The notes: generated by a model not told the origin, from the letters alone. DNA of 64,000 bases from Bryopsis sp. KO-2023 (GCA_030272585.1 BSYQ01000014.1:1550001-1614000); one strand, 5' to 3'; shown: positions 44,619 through 55,377, numbered from the stretch's first letter. Translations and numbers: made by a program.

Positions 44619-47600
44619 TCAGTCAAAAAAATACGTAAGCTGATTACTGTGTGCCACCAAATAAGGCTTGCGACCACGCTTTACGTCATGAGTCAGCGGG
44701 AGGAGCTTATAGCGGCGTCCAGACAACAACTGTGAGATCACATAGGGCCCTTTCCAAAGAGGGAGAAATTTATTTTGAGGTGTAGCATCCCTGGTTCCAT
44801 CCAATAATAACACCCGTTCCCCTAAATAGTGATGATGCAGTTTCAGGCGTTTACCCTTGTTGTATGTCTGTCGCGCCTCCTGACCCCGTTGTTTCGCCTC
44901 ACACCACTGCTGCTCCGTTCCTTCCCAAAGCGCGTCAGGTACAAACCGAGTGACGCGATGGCGTGCCCCATTGACGGCTTTCACTGCCTCGGGTACCAAC
45001 GACGTCCAGGAACAGTGACGATCGAACATCATGCGACGAAGACGAGTGAGCAAGGATTGCTGAAATCGCTCGATTAGTCCATTGGCACGATGGTGGTGAG
45101 GAGGAATGCGCAACATGGTGATGCGCGAATCCTGGAGCCACTTGCGCATTCGAGCAGAGTGGAAATAGGAAGCACCATCACAGACGATGGTATCTGGGCG
45201 ACCCCGACGCTTGTTCCACATTTCCAGGACATCCAAAATCGAGGAGGTATCGGCCGCCAAAACACCGTGCGCGAAGCCCACACGCGAAACATGGTCGACG
45301 ATGCAAACCAGGTACTTTTCACCCCTGTGACCCGGCTCTAGAGGCCCAACCACATCGATACTGATGGCGTGGCCGGGCTTTGTAGCACGAGGGCAAATGT
45401 CGCCCAACGGCTCTTTTTCTTTCGGTTGTGCGAAAAACTGGCATGTTGCACAACGCTTGACGACTTCGCAAACGTCACTGTAAGTCACCTGTAGATGGCG
45501 TTGACGAACTTGATCCCATAACTTCTGTGCCCCCCAGTGCTCCGAGGCGTGGAGACGACGCACCACCGCCAGATGCGCTGCAAAGTTCTGCTCCTGCTCG
45601 CCTTCCACTCGAATCCCCTCCGCCACTGCAGAATTCGTTTCAGAGTGAAACGCAGCAGTGTGAGAATCAGGTGATGATGACATCAGTGGATTTGGTAATG
45701 CTCGCCCTGCGTTTGGCAAAAGCGAAACCTCCTGTGGTGGTACGACATTCTCGGTAATCGTTGTGGGCGCCTGGGGTTCTGTATCCAAAGGAATAACCGT
45801 GGGAGCCAGAGGTGGGGAGCAGCTAGCTGGAGGCAAGGGTGGCTCGGAATCCGGGGCGACGCAGCGCGCGTTGGGTCGGCGGTACCAGCGAGACAGTGCG
45901 TCGGCCCAATGGTTGTCTTCGCCTGGGATGAAGCGAATCGTCAGCCGACCAGGGATCGGGAAGTTGGCAGCCATCCAAGTAGCAAGGCGGGCGACCCGCA
46001 CATCTTCGGTAAGTGTCTTGTACGAGGCCCCCAACAGCTTGTGCAGAGAGGACTCCGAATCAGTCAGCAGGGTGAGCTTGCTTCCTTTCACCAGGCTGGA
46101 AATGTTTTTCAAGGCCCAGATAATTGCCCCCAATTCTCCCAAAAATGAACTGTCAGGACTGTTAGAAATTTGTCGACTGTTGATGGCCACCACCCTCCCT
46201 GCTGAGGGGTGACCATCATATAAGATATACCCAGCACCTTGGCCACTCCAATCAGTATGCAAATAGTATTCACTGGATGGCCTGGGTGAGTGAATGTGTC
46301 GTGTGTGTTGTAGGATCTGACCCCAAGCTGCCTTGACCACCCTCTGCAGCTCAGCCTGGGAAGCCCCCTTCGGAAGGGCCATCAAGGGCCTGAGGATCTC
46401 TGTCAAGCCAGGAGTGACCGGGCGGCAGATGTTCATGATGCCCATGAACTTGCGGACATCCCTCACCGATTCCATAGAAGGTAAATTGGCCAACTGAGCG
46501 TTGATGTACGCATCCAAAGAAATGCCTTGGCCAGAAATTGAAAAACCAAGGAAAATCAGCTCCGCTTTGGAAATTTGGGCTTTTGTTTTGCTCACTGTCA
46601 GCCCATTAGCCAATAACACCTCCAGAACTGCCTTCAGGTTGCGATCATGGTCTGCAGCCCCCTGCCCACCGATAATAATATCATCAACGAAGTTGCGCCC
46701 TTCTGTGGGCTGCAGGATTTTGGCCAAACGGTCATGCAGGAGGCCAGGCGAGCACACCCAGCCTTGAGGGAGACGCTGATACACAAAGGTACCGTGAGGG
46801 GTCTCAAAACCAAACAACCTTTCCAAGGCCGAACAGATTGGCATCTGAAAGAAGGATTGATTGAGGTCAAGAATGGTAAACCGGTCCCAGTGGCTAGGCA
46901 GCCCCCGAATAGTTTCCATCACATTTATATTGTCGCTGCCCCAAGATTCACTGTAGGAATTAACCCAGCGAAAGTCCACGGTCTTACGGACAGCCCCAGA
47001 TTTCTTTCGAATAAACAAGCATGGGCTGATTACTGCCCGCTCTTGGGGGCGTAAGGGGCGAATGACCCCATCTTTTTCCAGTGTACCCAACAGCTCCTGT
47101 ATCTCTGTGCTGTCCACCTGTGTAGGAAGAAAACGGCTGCCATTGTGCTGGAGGGGAATATGCTCATATGGAATACGCCAAGAAATCTCCCGATGACACA
47201 CTTGCAGTGCCTGAGTTGGGGAGGTGTGAGACTGGGAGAGACTGGAGGTGAAGACATCGGGATAGGCTGCAAACCAAGAGGAATCCTGGGAGGCCCCCAC
47301 TGTTGCGTTGGGGGCAGAAGAGGTAGAGGAGGAGGATGCCGACTGAGGAGAGCAGTGACTACTCGACTGAAAGGTGGCAAGTGCTTGAATACCAGAACAT
47401 GAGGCAGTGGGTGGAAACGGCTGGATTTCCCAGTCAGCCAGCTCGTCACCGGAAGCCTGCAGCTTGAGTTGGTGTATCATGTAAGTCGAAAACTGCTGTG
47501 TGTTACACTGATCCAAGGAAACCCCCGAATCCCCAAACTGATGGCTGACACCTTGTGCCCTTGACATTCTGCCAGGAGTCCCAAATTGACTGCTGCCCCC

Positions 47601-48458
47601 TGTGTCCAAACAACCTCCACCCAAATCCCCTACAAACGTCGGGGTGCCCATGCCTCCACCGGCTGAAACAGCTTCTGACTCACTGCCCAAACCAACAGGT
47701 TCCTGACCTGCGTCTGACTCACAGCCCAGCCCACAGAATATCTGAGTGCCCATGTCTCCACTTGCTGAAACCACTTCTGCCTCACATCCCAAATCATCAG
47801 GTTCCAAAACTGTTTCTGACTCACAGTCCAACCCACAGAAGTTCTGACCTCCCCTCTGCTGTCTGTCTCCCTCACACCGAATGTCTCCTGTCCGCTGACG
47901 CTTCATGCGCAGCCCATGCATCGCATTCATCTCCAGTTCATCCATCTCCGTCCCAGAACATTCGACAAAAGGAGGCAAACCATTACAGCGCACATCGTCC
48001 GTCGAATGCCGCAGGTCACTTGGCTGTGGCAACGCTCCCGAATCCTCCTGAAACCCTTGCAGTAAATCACTTTCTTCGAAGACAACCTTGACCCCCGGCA
48101 GCACCCTCAACTCAGCCAGGCAAAGGCGACTCGTTAACATTCTGGCGCGAGGCCCTGGGTTATAAATACAGATACGAACACGACCCTCCTTCCCAATAGT
48201 CGGCGCATGGATAAGGCCGAGCGGTTGGCCGATTGGGAGTAGGCCAGCCAAACCCTGTCCACGAATACGAATAGGAGGACAAATAGTAACGGTTTGATAC
48301 GGCCCCACCACACTCGAACTGCCAAGCGGAATACGAACGCCATGCTCCCCACGGTGTAAAAATAGAGGTCGGTGACGCTTCCCACTCATTCCTCTGGAAA
48401 TGACGACCGTCGATATTTGTTTGAGCGGTTCAACGGCAACCGCTAACACCAGTTTTTT
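44619..48458 (-). CDS. Pol polyprotein (RT, RNase H, integrase) of retrotransposon 2
   Basis: Read in the -1 frame relative to gag from the slippery site; the frame has no ATG near its start. A long N-terminal part holds near-repeats of GLxCESE-type acidic segments and a Ser-rich stretch of unknown role. Reverse transcriptase shows TVDFRWVNSY, ILDLNQSFFQM and NFVDDIIIGG, with Phe-Val in place of the usual Tyr-x before DD. RNase H shows HTDWSGQGAG, TDSESSL and WADALSRW. Integrase has HASEHWGAQ, CATCQ, then IDVVGP, VCDGASYF and GLIERFQQ, with 35 residues between the last Asp and Glu. A GPY-type C-terminal patch (LWKGPYVIS) follows. All catalytic residues are present. Confidence 0.95.
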   Translation of the reverse strand, partial: KKLVLAVAVEPLKQISTVVISRGMSGKRHRPLFLHRGEHGVRIPLGSSSVVGPYQTVTICPPIRIRGQGLAGLLPIGQPLGLIHAPTIGKEGRVRICIYNPGPRARMLTSRLCLAELRVLPGVKVVFEESDLLQGFQEDSGALPQPSDLRHSTDDVRCNGLPPFVECSGTEMDELEMNAMHGLRMKRQRTGDIRCEGDRQQRGGQNFCGLDCESETVLEPDDLGCEAEVVSASGDMGTQIFCGLGCESDAGQEPVGLGSESEAVSAGGGMGTPTFVGDLGGGCLDTGGSSQFGTPGRMSRAQGVSHQFGDSGVSLDQCNTQQFSTYMIHQLKLQASGDELADWEIQPFPPTASCSGIQALATFQSSSHCSPQSASSSSTSSAPNATVGASQDSSWFAAYPDVFTSSLSQSHTSPTQALQVCHREISWRIPYEHIPLQHNGSRFLPTQVDSTEIQELLGTLEKDGVIRPLRPQERAVISPCLFIRKKSGAVRKTVDFRWVNSYSESWGSDNINVMETIRGLPSHWDRFTILDLNQSFFQMPICSALERLFGFETPHGTFVYQRLPQGWVCSPGLLHDRLAKILQPTEGRNFVDDIIIGGQGAADHDRNLKAVLEVLLANGLTVSKTKAQISKAELIFLGFSISGQGISLDAYINAQLANLPSMESVRDVRKFMGIMNICRPVTPGLTEILRPLMALPKGASQAELQRVVKAAWGQILQHTRHIHSPRPSSEYYLHTDWSGQGAGYILYDGHPSAGRVVAINSRQISNSPDSSFLGELGAIIWALKNISSLVKGSKLTLLTDSESSLHKLLGASYKTLTEDVRVARLATWMAANFPIPGRLTIRFIPGEDNHWADALSRWYRRPNARCVAPDSEPPLPPASCSPPLAPTVIPLDTEPQAPTTITENVVPPQEVSLLPNAGRALPNPLMSSSPDSHTAAFHSETNSAVAEGIRVEGEQEQNFAAHLAVVRRLHASEHWGAQKLWDQVRQRHLQVTYSDVCEVVKRCATCQFFAQPKEKEPLGDICPRATKPGHAISIDVVGPLEPGHRGEKYLVCIVDHVSRVGFAHGVLAADTSSILDVLEMWNKRRGRPDTIVCDGASYFHSARMRKWLQDSRITMLRIPPHHHRANGLIERFQQSLLTRLRRMMFDRHCSWTSLVPEAVKAVNGARHRVTRFVPDALWEGTEQQWCEAKQRGQEARQTYNKGKRLKLHHHYLGERVLLLDGTRDATPQNKFLPLWKGPYVISQLLSGRRYKLLPLTHDVKRGRKPYLVAHSNQLTYFFD

Positions 48459-49801
48459 TGTTCCTCCCCCTTCTCTGTAGCGAACACCGCCTGGCAAGGA
48501 ATACACCGGCCACGATCGTCCTTCAATACGTCCCGCTGACAATCGATACTGACGGCGAGACTATGTAACGCAGGAAGTCCAAGGATAATTCCCCCCGAGT
48601 GCTCGGTTACCAAAAACTCCTCCCTCGCCGAGTTCCACGGACCTACTTCCACTCCCAACAACGCGACACCAGCGACCCGATCCTTTGATCCGTTAAACCC
48701 TGTCACACTTGGTATAGCACTGTGTGACAGGAGAATATTATGCTTTCTCGCCAGCGCGAGAGGTAATATATTTACAGCGGAACCACTGTCCACCAACGCA
48801 AACTCGGTTTTCGGGAAACCCTCCAGCTTTGTCTTCACTTTCAGCTGCTTACGTACCACAGGGGTCGTGACAGGAGGGGGAAGTGTTTCGCCTTGTTGGA
48901 GCTGTTGTCGAAGGGCTTCACAAAGAGCTTGTACGGCGTTGGAACCTCCAGTTTCGTGTGTTCCCGGTTCGACTTCTCTTGGATGCGTTGTGTCGGTGGG
49001 TTCCTTAGCTTTGCGAGCTGGGCAGTTGCGAAACATATGCCCCAGCTTTCGGCAGTAGTGGCAGCGAATCGGCGTCCTCCAGTTGCGAGAGGGAAGTCCA
49101 GTAGGTTCCGTACGACCTGCTGCAAACGCTTGCGCCTCCTGTGGCTCGGACTGAAGCTTATCATCCAGAACATCGGCGAGTTGCGTGAGGTGGTCGACCA
49201 AGTGGGATAGATCTCCTTCCGAGGGGGTCAGTGTTGAAGTGGGTGCTGAGTCTGAAGCACGCGCCTCGTCGGCCGCCATGACGTAGATCTTATGAGTCGG
49301 GTTCTTTTTTCCTTTCACGAAAGCCGCGAACTTTTGCCCCAACGTTCGTAAACGCTGTACCCCATGAAGACCGTAGCTCAGAAGGACTCCCAACGCCAAC
49401 ACGTACCCAGTAAGACTGGTTTGCGGGTCGAGCTGAGTGACACGAGTCACCTGGCGATAGATGCGCTCACACCAAATGATCAGCTCGTAAACGCCAGAGC
49501 GCTTGATCGCGGTTTCGTCGTTCAGCTGCACCCCCTCCGCGGGTTTTCCTTTTTGTTCCACCTGACCCTGTAACCCCACTTTGTCCTCTCTCACTTCCAT
49601 TCGGTCCGACAGTCCTGGTATATACTCTCCCTTTTCCGCTCGTGCCCGTAACACTTCGTATCGAAGAATACACGCCATATCTTTTTCAAACTGGGTAGTG
49701 TCCGCCCTTCCTGAGAAGAAGGCTTGAACCGATTGTGTTCCGATTATCAAAAACAGAAAAAACAATTTTACAGCCAACCGACTGGCTGGCTCCGAAACCA
49801 T
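48443..49801 (-). CDS. Gag-protease of retrotransposon 2, with a signal-peptide-like start
   Basis: The ATG at 49801 uses the last base of the 5' LTR, so the primer-binding site itself encodes the first residues (MVSEP). The N-terminus then reads AVKLFFLFLIIGTQSVQAFF, like a cleavable signal peptide, and a second hydrophobic segment (YVLALGVLLSYGL) lies near residue 135. This is unusual for a gag. A CCHC zinc knuckle (CHYCRKLGHMFRNC) binds nucleic acid. The aspartic protease shows FALVDSGSAVNIL and IILGLPAL. A canonical capsid domain was not recognised. The frame ends at TAG 48443-48445, nine bases after the slippery site. Confidence 0.9.
   Translation of the reverse strand: MVSEPASRLAVKLFFLFLIIGTQSVQAFFSGRADTTQFEKDMACILRYEVLRARAEKGEYIPGLSDRMEVREDKVGLQGQVEQKGKPAEGVQLNDETAIKRSGVYELIIWCERIYRQVTRVTQLDPQTSLTGYVLALGVLLSYGLHGVQRLRTLGQKFAAFVKGKKNPTHKIYVMAADEARASDSAPTSTLTPSEGDLSHLVDHLTQLADVLDDKLQSEPQEAQAFAAGRTEPTGLPSRNWRTPIRCHYCRKLGHMFRNCPARKAKEPTDTTHPREVEPGTHETGGSNAVQALCEALRQQLQQGETLPPPVTTPVVRKQLKVKTKLEGFPKTEFALVDSGSAVNILPLALARKHNILLSHSAIPSVTGFNGSKDRVAGVALLGVEVGPWNSAREEFLVTEHSGGIILGLPALHSLAVSIDCQRDVLKDDRGRCIPCQAVFATEKGEEQKNWC
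48452..48458 (-). promoter_or_regulatory. Candidate -1 ribosomal frameshift site, retrotransposon 2
   Basis: On the minus strand the gag codons CAA AAA AAC contain A AAA AAC, one of the strongest known eukaryotic slippery heptamers. A -1 slip enters pol directly (KKLVLAVAV), and gag stops three codons later. Confidence 0.8.
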
Positions 49802-49994
49802 GTTGAATACACTCGTTCGCAACAGCGATACCGAGTGGTGAAACGGCCGCCAAAGAACGCTTTACACAATGTAAGCAAAATAAACGACCATACACCCAAC
49901 CACCTTCTTCCTTAAATCTCTTCCTTTTCCTCCGAGTCTTCCCAACTAAACCCCATGACCGACTCAGTTCTGATCCCGTTTACTGTATTCCACA
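49801..49994 (-). repeat. 5' LTR of retrotransposon 2
   Basis: 194 bp. It precedes gag on the minus strand, with the primer-binding site TGGTTTCGGAGCC adjoining. Confidence 0.95.
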
Positions 49995-50803
49995 GTATGC
50001 ATTTTCTACTGATGTGAAAATGATGTACTTGAAACTGGCTGGCTTTTCCTTCCAGCAAGATGCCAATAATAGAAAATACACAAAGGATTGACTGTGTTGG
50101 TAGAAAAATGGGAAAGTGGAACCAAACAACATCTTCAACTTGACATGATGAGAATCTGACTGACTGAGGGGAAAAAAAAAGAAAAAAAAGAAAGGGCTCC
50201 ACAATACATGTGTAAAGATGCATGGGATGTTTCAATGCCACATTACAATCAGGGACTCCAGCTGTGGCGTTTTCTTCCCACAGTTCATGTAAACTAAATT
50301 CCCTGGGGGAAAAAAACAAGCCTCATAAGATGGTTTAATTAAACAATAGCAACATGCCGAGGAAAAAGAAAGGGAAAAAAAAAAGAAAAATGAAATCGGT
50401 CCCTCACAGCCTTCAAAAAGAAATGAACAGCGGATCGCTGTGGCATTCGTTCAATTCACACAGTACCCCCCCCCCCCCCTCCACCTTTCTGCCCCAAAAG
50501 ACCTACGTGCCTGTTGTTCATCCTTTCAAAACAGTTCCCCCCCTTCATCTCCATTCTTCTTCAAAATCTGATATCTCTGTTTCGGGTCGGAAAAACGACC
50601 CAACCTACTACGGCTACGCAGAGCCGGCCATCATTGTTCAGCTAATGTGAAAACTCCATGTACTAATCACAAAAACTCCAACTCTCCCAAATCCACCGAA
50701 ACGAACAGCACCTTCCATCAACCCCCCCTCCCCGCCGGCACTCATGACTAAACGCCCTTCAGACGATCTGCCGACAACCGCACCCTCCAAGAAGAGCCCA
50801 TGT
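49995..50803. other. Spacer without a supported gene
   Basis: 3' flank of the NFU-type gene and target region of retrotransposon 2. It holds a C-run near 50467 and a 98-codon plus-strand frame (50354-50650) that resembles nothing known. Confidence 0.5.
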
Positions 50804-52874
50804 TCAGCCATCCAGAAGCACCACCTCCTTGATGTCTGGGAACTTGTCTTTGATGGCGGCTGTGATGCCCATTCCGATGGGTTTTGGCCCCTTGAATATA
50901 ATTTCGCAAACCCCATCTTGCACCTTGGAGACATCCACTTTGCCTCCGTAGCCTTCGATCGCCGGCCTCAGCAAATCCAGGTGACTGTCGACCGTCGTGA
51001 TGCTGGCACTCGTGTCGATAGCATCCACCTGGAACATATCGTTATAATGAGCTCGTTTTATGCTGGCTTTTTTCTCCATAGTTTTGAAATAGGCCTTCAG
51101 TTCAAAAACAGCCGATGCCGACGTCTGAAAGCTTTTTTTTACACCTTGCAGATTTACGGGGTGCAACCCTTTCTTTTGTTTTTTCGGAGGGTGGGGTGGT
51201 GGCATTCTTGACAAAATGCGCTCTTTGGATGGAAAAAAAAAAGAGGAAAACGACAAGAAAAGGATGTTCAACAAACCCATGCTACTCCCGTTTCTCAACT
51301 TTATTACTAATCGAAAAAGCAACAGGTTGGGGCGAGTCAGGGGCGAATCGTCAAGAAGAGAAAAATATGTTATGCTAAAAATACGTTAGTGATTCCTGGA
51401 ATCCTTTCAAATTTTTTTTGGACTGTTGGTGAACTTTTGATAGCACATTAAAAAATCCACGTCAAAGAGTTGCACCTGCATGACTTCTTTCAGCTGGTCT
51501 CCAAATTTAGCTTTGAGCGCTCGTTCAATTCCCATTTTCAGAGTGGCTGTCGAAGAAGGGCAAGTCCCACAGGCACCCTGCGTTGTTCATTGCGAAAACC
51601 ACACAGCAGGCATTCCGTTAAATTCCATTTCATTTTGGGGGGGGGATCGAAACACCAGCATGCAGAAAAGATATTATCAGTAGTTGCACTTCTTCTTCTT
51701 CTATGTGGCACAATCAGACATCTGTATTGGAATTATAGGAATCGACCCAATAATAATACCCCCCTCCCCCTACCTGCATTCTGACAAACACCACCCCATC
51801 TTCGACTCCAGCCACCTCCACATTCCCTCCGTCCGAAATCAGATACGGCCGAACCTCATCCAGAGCTCGATCCACAGTTTCAGGCACCATATCCTCGGCA
51901 GCCACCTCCGAATCATTCCCGATCGACCGATGCACCCTGGCTCGAGCGAACGGACTCACGATCTGCTCAGGAGCAGAGGCAGCCGCCACCCCCGCCCGCT
52001 CCGGATCGATGGTGGTCTTGGTCTGCCCATCGATCACCTCGCTCCAATCGTCCCCTTCCACCGCTGCAATCATCCGTAGTCTGCGTTCTTTCGAGTCTAG
52101 GGATTCCCCTTTCACATCGTCTCGTAGATTCTCCCCCATGGCTTTCCGCATGCGGAGCTTCTTCTCCTCGTATTCAGCCAGTTCCTTTTCCGACATGTCT
52201 TCCGGTTTCAAATCCTTCAGCTGGACGCCCTCCCAGATTTCCTGCTCCACACCATTTCCAGGGGGGATGGTGCCGGCCTCATCGATCCAGTTTTGCGCTT
52301 CCTTCTCCAAGGTGGTTTTATTACTCATGGCTCGATTCATGAACACCATGGGTCTGACATACGTGCATCGGTCCTCCCCCACTCGACTCAAGTGCGCTCG
52401 GATGGCCAAAACGATGTTCCGCGAGTAACCTACATACTGCAGGTTTCTACCGGTGTCGTACAACGCATACACCCCCAAGGGCACCTCCCCCTCGCGTGCC
52501 TCCAAGTAGCTTTCGACGTCGATCAACACCTGCCCATCATCTTCGCCTTCGCGAAACTGGTACCCCCTCGAGGTCTCATGAACCTCCGCGCCACCGTCCC
52601 CGTACAGAAACCCGTGCAAACCCTGATGCCCTTCAGGGACGTTTTTGTCGGTCACGACGCCAGAGCGATCGTTCAAACGATCCCTGGGCTCATTCACGGC
52701 ACCAGAATTCCCGACGGTAGCAGAGCAGCGGTATGTTTGCGGACTGCCTCTCACCGAGATCGCGTTCCACTTGGGACACCTCACGCAATCCCTTTTTAAA
52801 CTGGTCGAAGCTCTGAGACGAGCGCTGCTCCCCCCGCATGCGCATGGCTGACGACTTTGCAAGGCAGTCTGCAT
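50804..52874 (-). CDS. Plastid-type NFU iron-sulfur scaffold fused to a GIY-YIG domain
   Basis: Three minus-strand exons join in phase: 52874-51774, 51577-51476 and 51028-50804 (475 residues). The ATG at 52874 gives a basic, Ser/Ala/Arg-rich start like a chloroplast transit peptide. Residues 134-200 form a GIY-YIG-type domain ([16 protein letters not shown]), close to the one at the N-terminus of plant GRXS16. A charged linker follows. From about 335 comes an NFU domain ([17 protein letters not shown]) with the cluster-binding CGTC at 370-373 ([11 protein letters not shown]). The last 70 residues are a second NFU-like domain without the cysteines ([21 protein letters not shown]), as in plant plastid NFU1-3. 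NFU proteins assemble and pass on iron-sulfur clusters. The GIY-YIG role here is unknown. Confidence 0.9.
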
Positions 52875-55377
52875 AGTGGCTGGACAGAAAACAAGGTCTG
52901 GCTCGGCCAACTCCACAGAAACGACGCACTGACGTACGACCGAATCTTGATTTGAGGATACGTACTACTCCTCACTCCCACTGTATTGTGACTCAGCCGA
53001 AAAAAAGGAGTGAACGAATTGATTGGGTGCGTTTTCCTTTCTTGCTTTGGCAGAAAATTTCGAAGGGAGAGGGGCGACCGACGCGAAACCTGGGCCGTTC
53101 GAACGCCACTGAAGGCTAGCCGCCACGCACACACGCATACATGTTTCTTACATTTCTTAATGACGGTCCTTAACATTCGCAAGCCTTCGAATCGCGCGCA
53201 AGATAAGTATTGAAGCCCCGAAGGAAGGGACTTGAGCACCATATGTCACTGGCCACACACTGATGCACGATTTTTTCCAAGCACTGCTCGGGTACGCGCG
53301 GCTGCCTGGCGTAGTCATGCGTCACATGATCCTGCGCGGTATCACATGGCTGGTAGACTGCTATCTATGGGATCCCTGTGTTTGAGAATGCGGGCGACGA
53401 TATCTTATTGTTGCGTGACTGGGGCCTGCCCATTGGCCACAAGGTCTGTGGGAAAATCTGGCAACACGGTCCGCGCGCGGAACTTGGATGTCGGGGCGCC
53501 ACAATTGCGAGGTTCTGCCGTATCGTGAATATCTCGTCAACCGCGATATTTTGTGTTCTGCACTTCGAACCCCTGCCACTGCGACTCGCAGGATATCTCT
53601 CGTGGCGGCGACCAGAGTATCACTCGTCCTGTGGTCTAGTCGCCTTTCCTGTGGCGCTAACCCACCAGCTCAACACATTGCTATGGAGAAGACTATAGGG
53701 GAAAAGTGCGACGCCAGCTACGTCGCTTTCCAAAAATCCAAACAACGTGTTCGAAGCCGAGACAAAATGAATTCGATGCCAACAATGCCGTGGGACTCGA
53801 AGTCACCCTCAGCAACAATCTACACTATGATCCCAAAAACGAACGAGTTCTAACGCGAGGGGGACCTTCATTTCCCCTTCGAGGCTCATTTCCCCACCAG
53901 GTCTCTGCAGAGTTTAACCCACCAACGTTGGTGGCCTTTTTCAATCTTTGATACTCACTGTTCCGTGCTCGGACCGATCCATCTCGTTTAGAAACCGTTC
54001 TCGACACAAGTGAAAAAGTCTGGAGCTCTTGTCGTCTTTACTTCGTTGTAAAGAAACAATACGCATCCTCCTTGGTACAAAAATGACTGCCTCCTTTCCT
54101 CCCTCTTCCGAGCTCCTACCGAAAGTAGTGCCATACATTTCACTCACGTTTCACTTTATGGAAGAACCGTTTAGGTGAAAGCAGCCCTCCCTCCCGATGC
54201 TAGCCTGCGTTCCGACGCAACCAACCGCACCAACGTTCCGAGACAGAAACCCACCCGACAAAGAAATGCAAGTTGCTGTGCTATCTGCGTGCATGTCGGA
54301 CCATTTCCTTGCACGGGAGATGCGGACATGGGGAAGGGGTACAGCTGCATCGACAGGATTTGCGGACGGAGGGTCTAATCCTCTAACCTGCGTGTGGCCT
54401 GATTACATGAAGGTTCCACGCAACACTAATTTACGTGCATTTCAAGCAGTGATCAGAGGTCCCATCTCTATTCCCGTGGCACGAGCAGCCGCTCTTGAGG
54501 AGGAAGGTGAAAGAAGGGGGTCTTCTGTGGAGGCTTTTCGTCTTTTTGGGCAGCGTTGGGCTCAGGCAGGACAGGAGTAGGCTTTGCCGCACGGAAAAAA
54601 GGTGTGCCGTCAAAAGTTCTCCTAATGTACATCAGCGCTGCTGTCCCTCGCACTCGGGTTTCGGAAAACAGGCAGAACTGTTTTCAACGAGTGCGGAACG
54701 GCCATCAACTAACAGCGCTCCGTAAAATGTTCAAGCGCTCGGGGGGGGGAGGAAAAGAATAGAAACCCGACTCGATAATGCGAGTCGGGTTACAATGCCT
54801 TGGGGCTCAGAAGTGGTGAGAGATCGAGATCTTTGAGGGAGCTGTGGGACGTAAACATGCACGCGCGTGTGAACTTCAACGCTGCACGCGCTCGTAAAAG
54901 CCCGGGTCGCGGCCCACTGCGGGTCGGCTGCGGAGGATAACGCTTGAGGTGTTTAGCTCGTAGCGCTGACATAATATGTGGACAGTGGTGCTAGGAGCCC
55001 CGTGCGCTTAATATTTCCGATAACGCGGTTTGTAAAGTCACACCCGTGCTCCGAGTGGGTGCGAAAGCCAGCTTGTGATAAGCACTTGGCGGAGGTTGAC
55101 CCATTTGTCGATCGAATGGTACCCACGTGCGGGTGGGGGGGACTAAGGTTACTATTTGTTCGTTCCGACGTGCATGTTTATTCTGGGACGTAAGAGAGCG
55201 TCTCTGTGAGAGTGCCGCTAGGAAAGTCAGGGAATTATGGTGGTCGCTGGCTCCTCAACGACAATGCTTCTTGTTTGCTACACCAGGTATCGAAGGACTC
55301 AGGTTGAGAAACCTGTGGTGGTGGTGGACGACTGGTGAACCTTTTTTTACGAAGGGAAAAAAGAAAGCGAGTGGAGA
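52875..55377. other. GC-richer spacer between divergent genes
   Basis: Less AT-rich than other spacers, with many short open frames on both strands; the longest (plus, 54197-54580, 127 codons) matches nothing I know. It probably contains the promoters of the NFU gene (minus) and the CCT gene (plus). A strong hairpin lies at 54764-54791. A decayed insertion is possible, but no LTR, transposase or RT trace is visible. Confidence 0.4.
54764..54791. repeat. Perfect 11-bp stem hairpin
   Basis: AACCCGACTCG (54764-54774) and CGAGTCGGGTT (54781-54791) flank a 6-base loop ATAATG. It resembles a stem-loop RNA signal; function unknown. Confidence 0.8.

Larger units (their letters stand above)
44391..49994 (-). 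mobile_element. Complete Ty3/gypsy-type LTR retrotransposon, second family
   Basis: 5,604 bp with 194-bp LTRs (44391-44584 and 49801-49994) that read as identical. On the minus strand the LTR runs TGTGGAATACAG to TTCAACA. GTAT precedes 44391 and follows 49994 and is the likely 4-bp target duplication. The primer-binding site TGGTTTCGGAGCC (minus strand, next to 49801) and the purine tract GCGCAGGAAAGCG (next to 44584) match those of retrotransposon 1. Gag-protease and pol frames are intact, so the element is young and possibly active. Confidence 0.97.
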
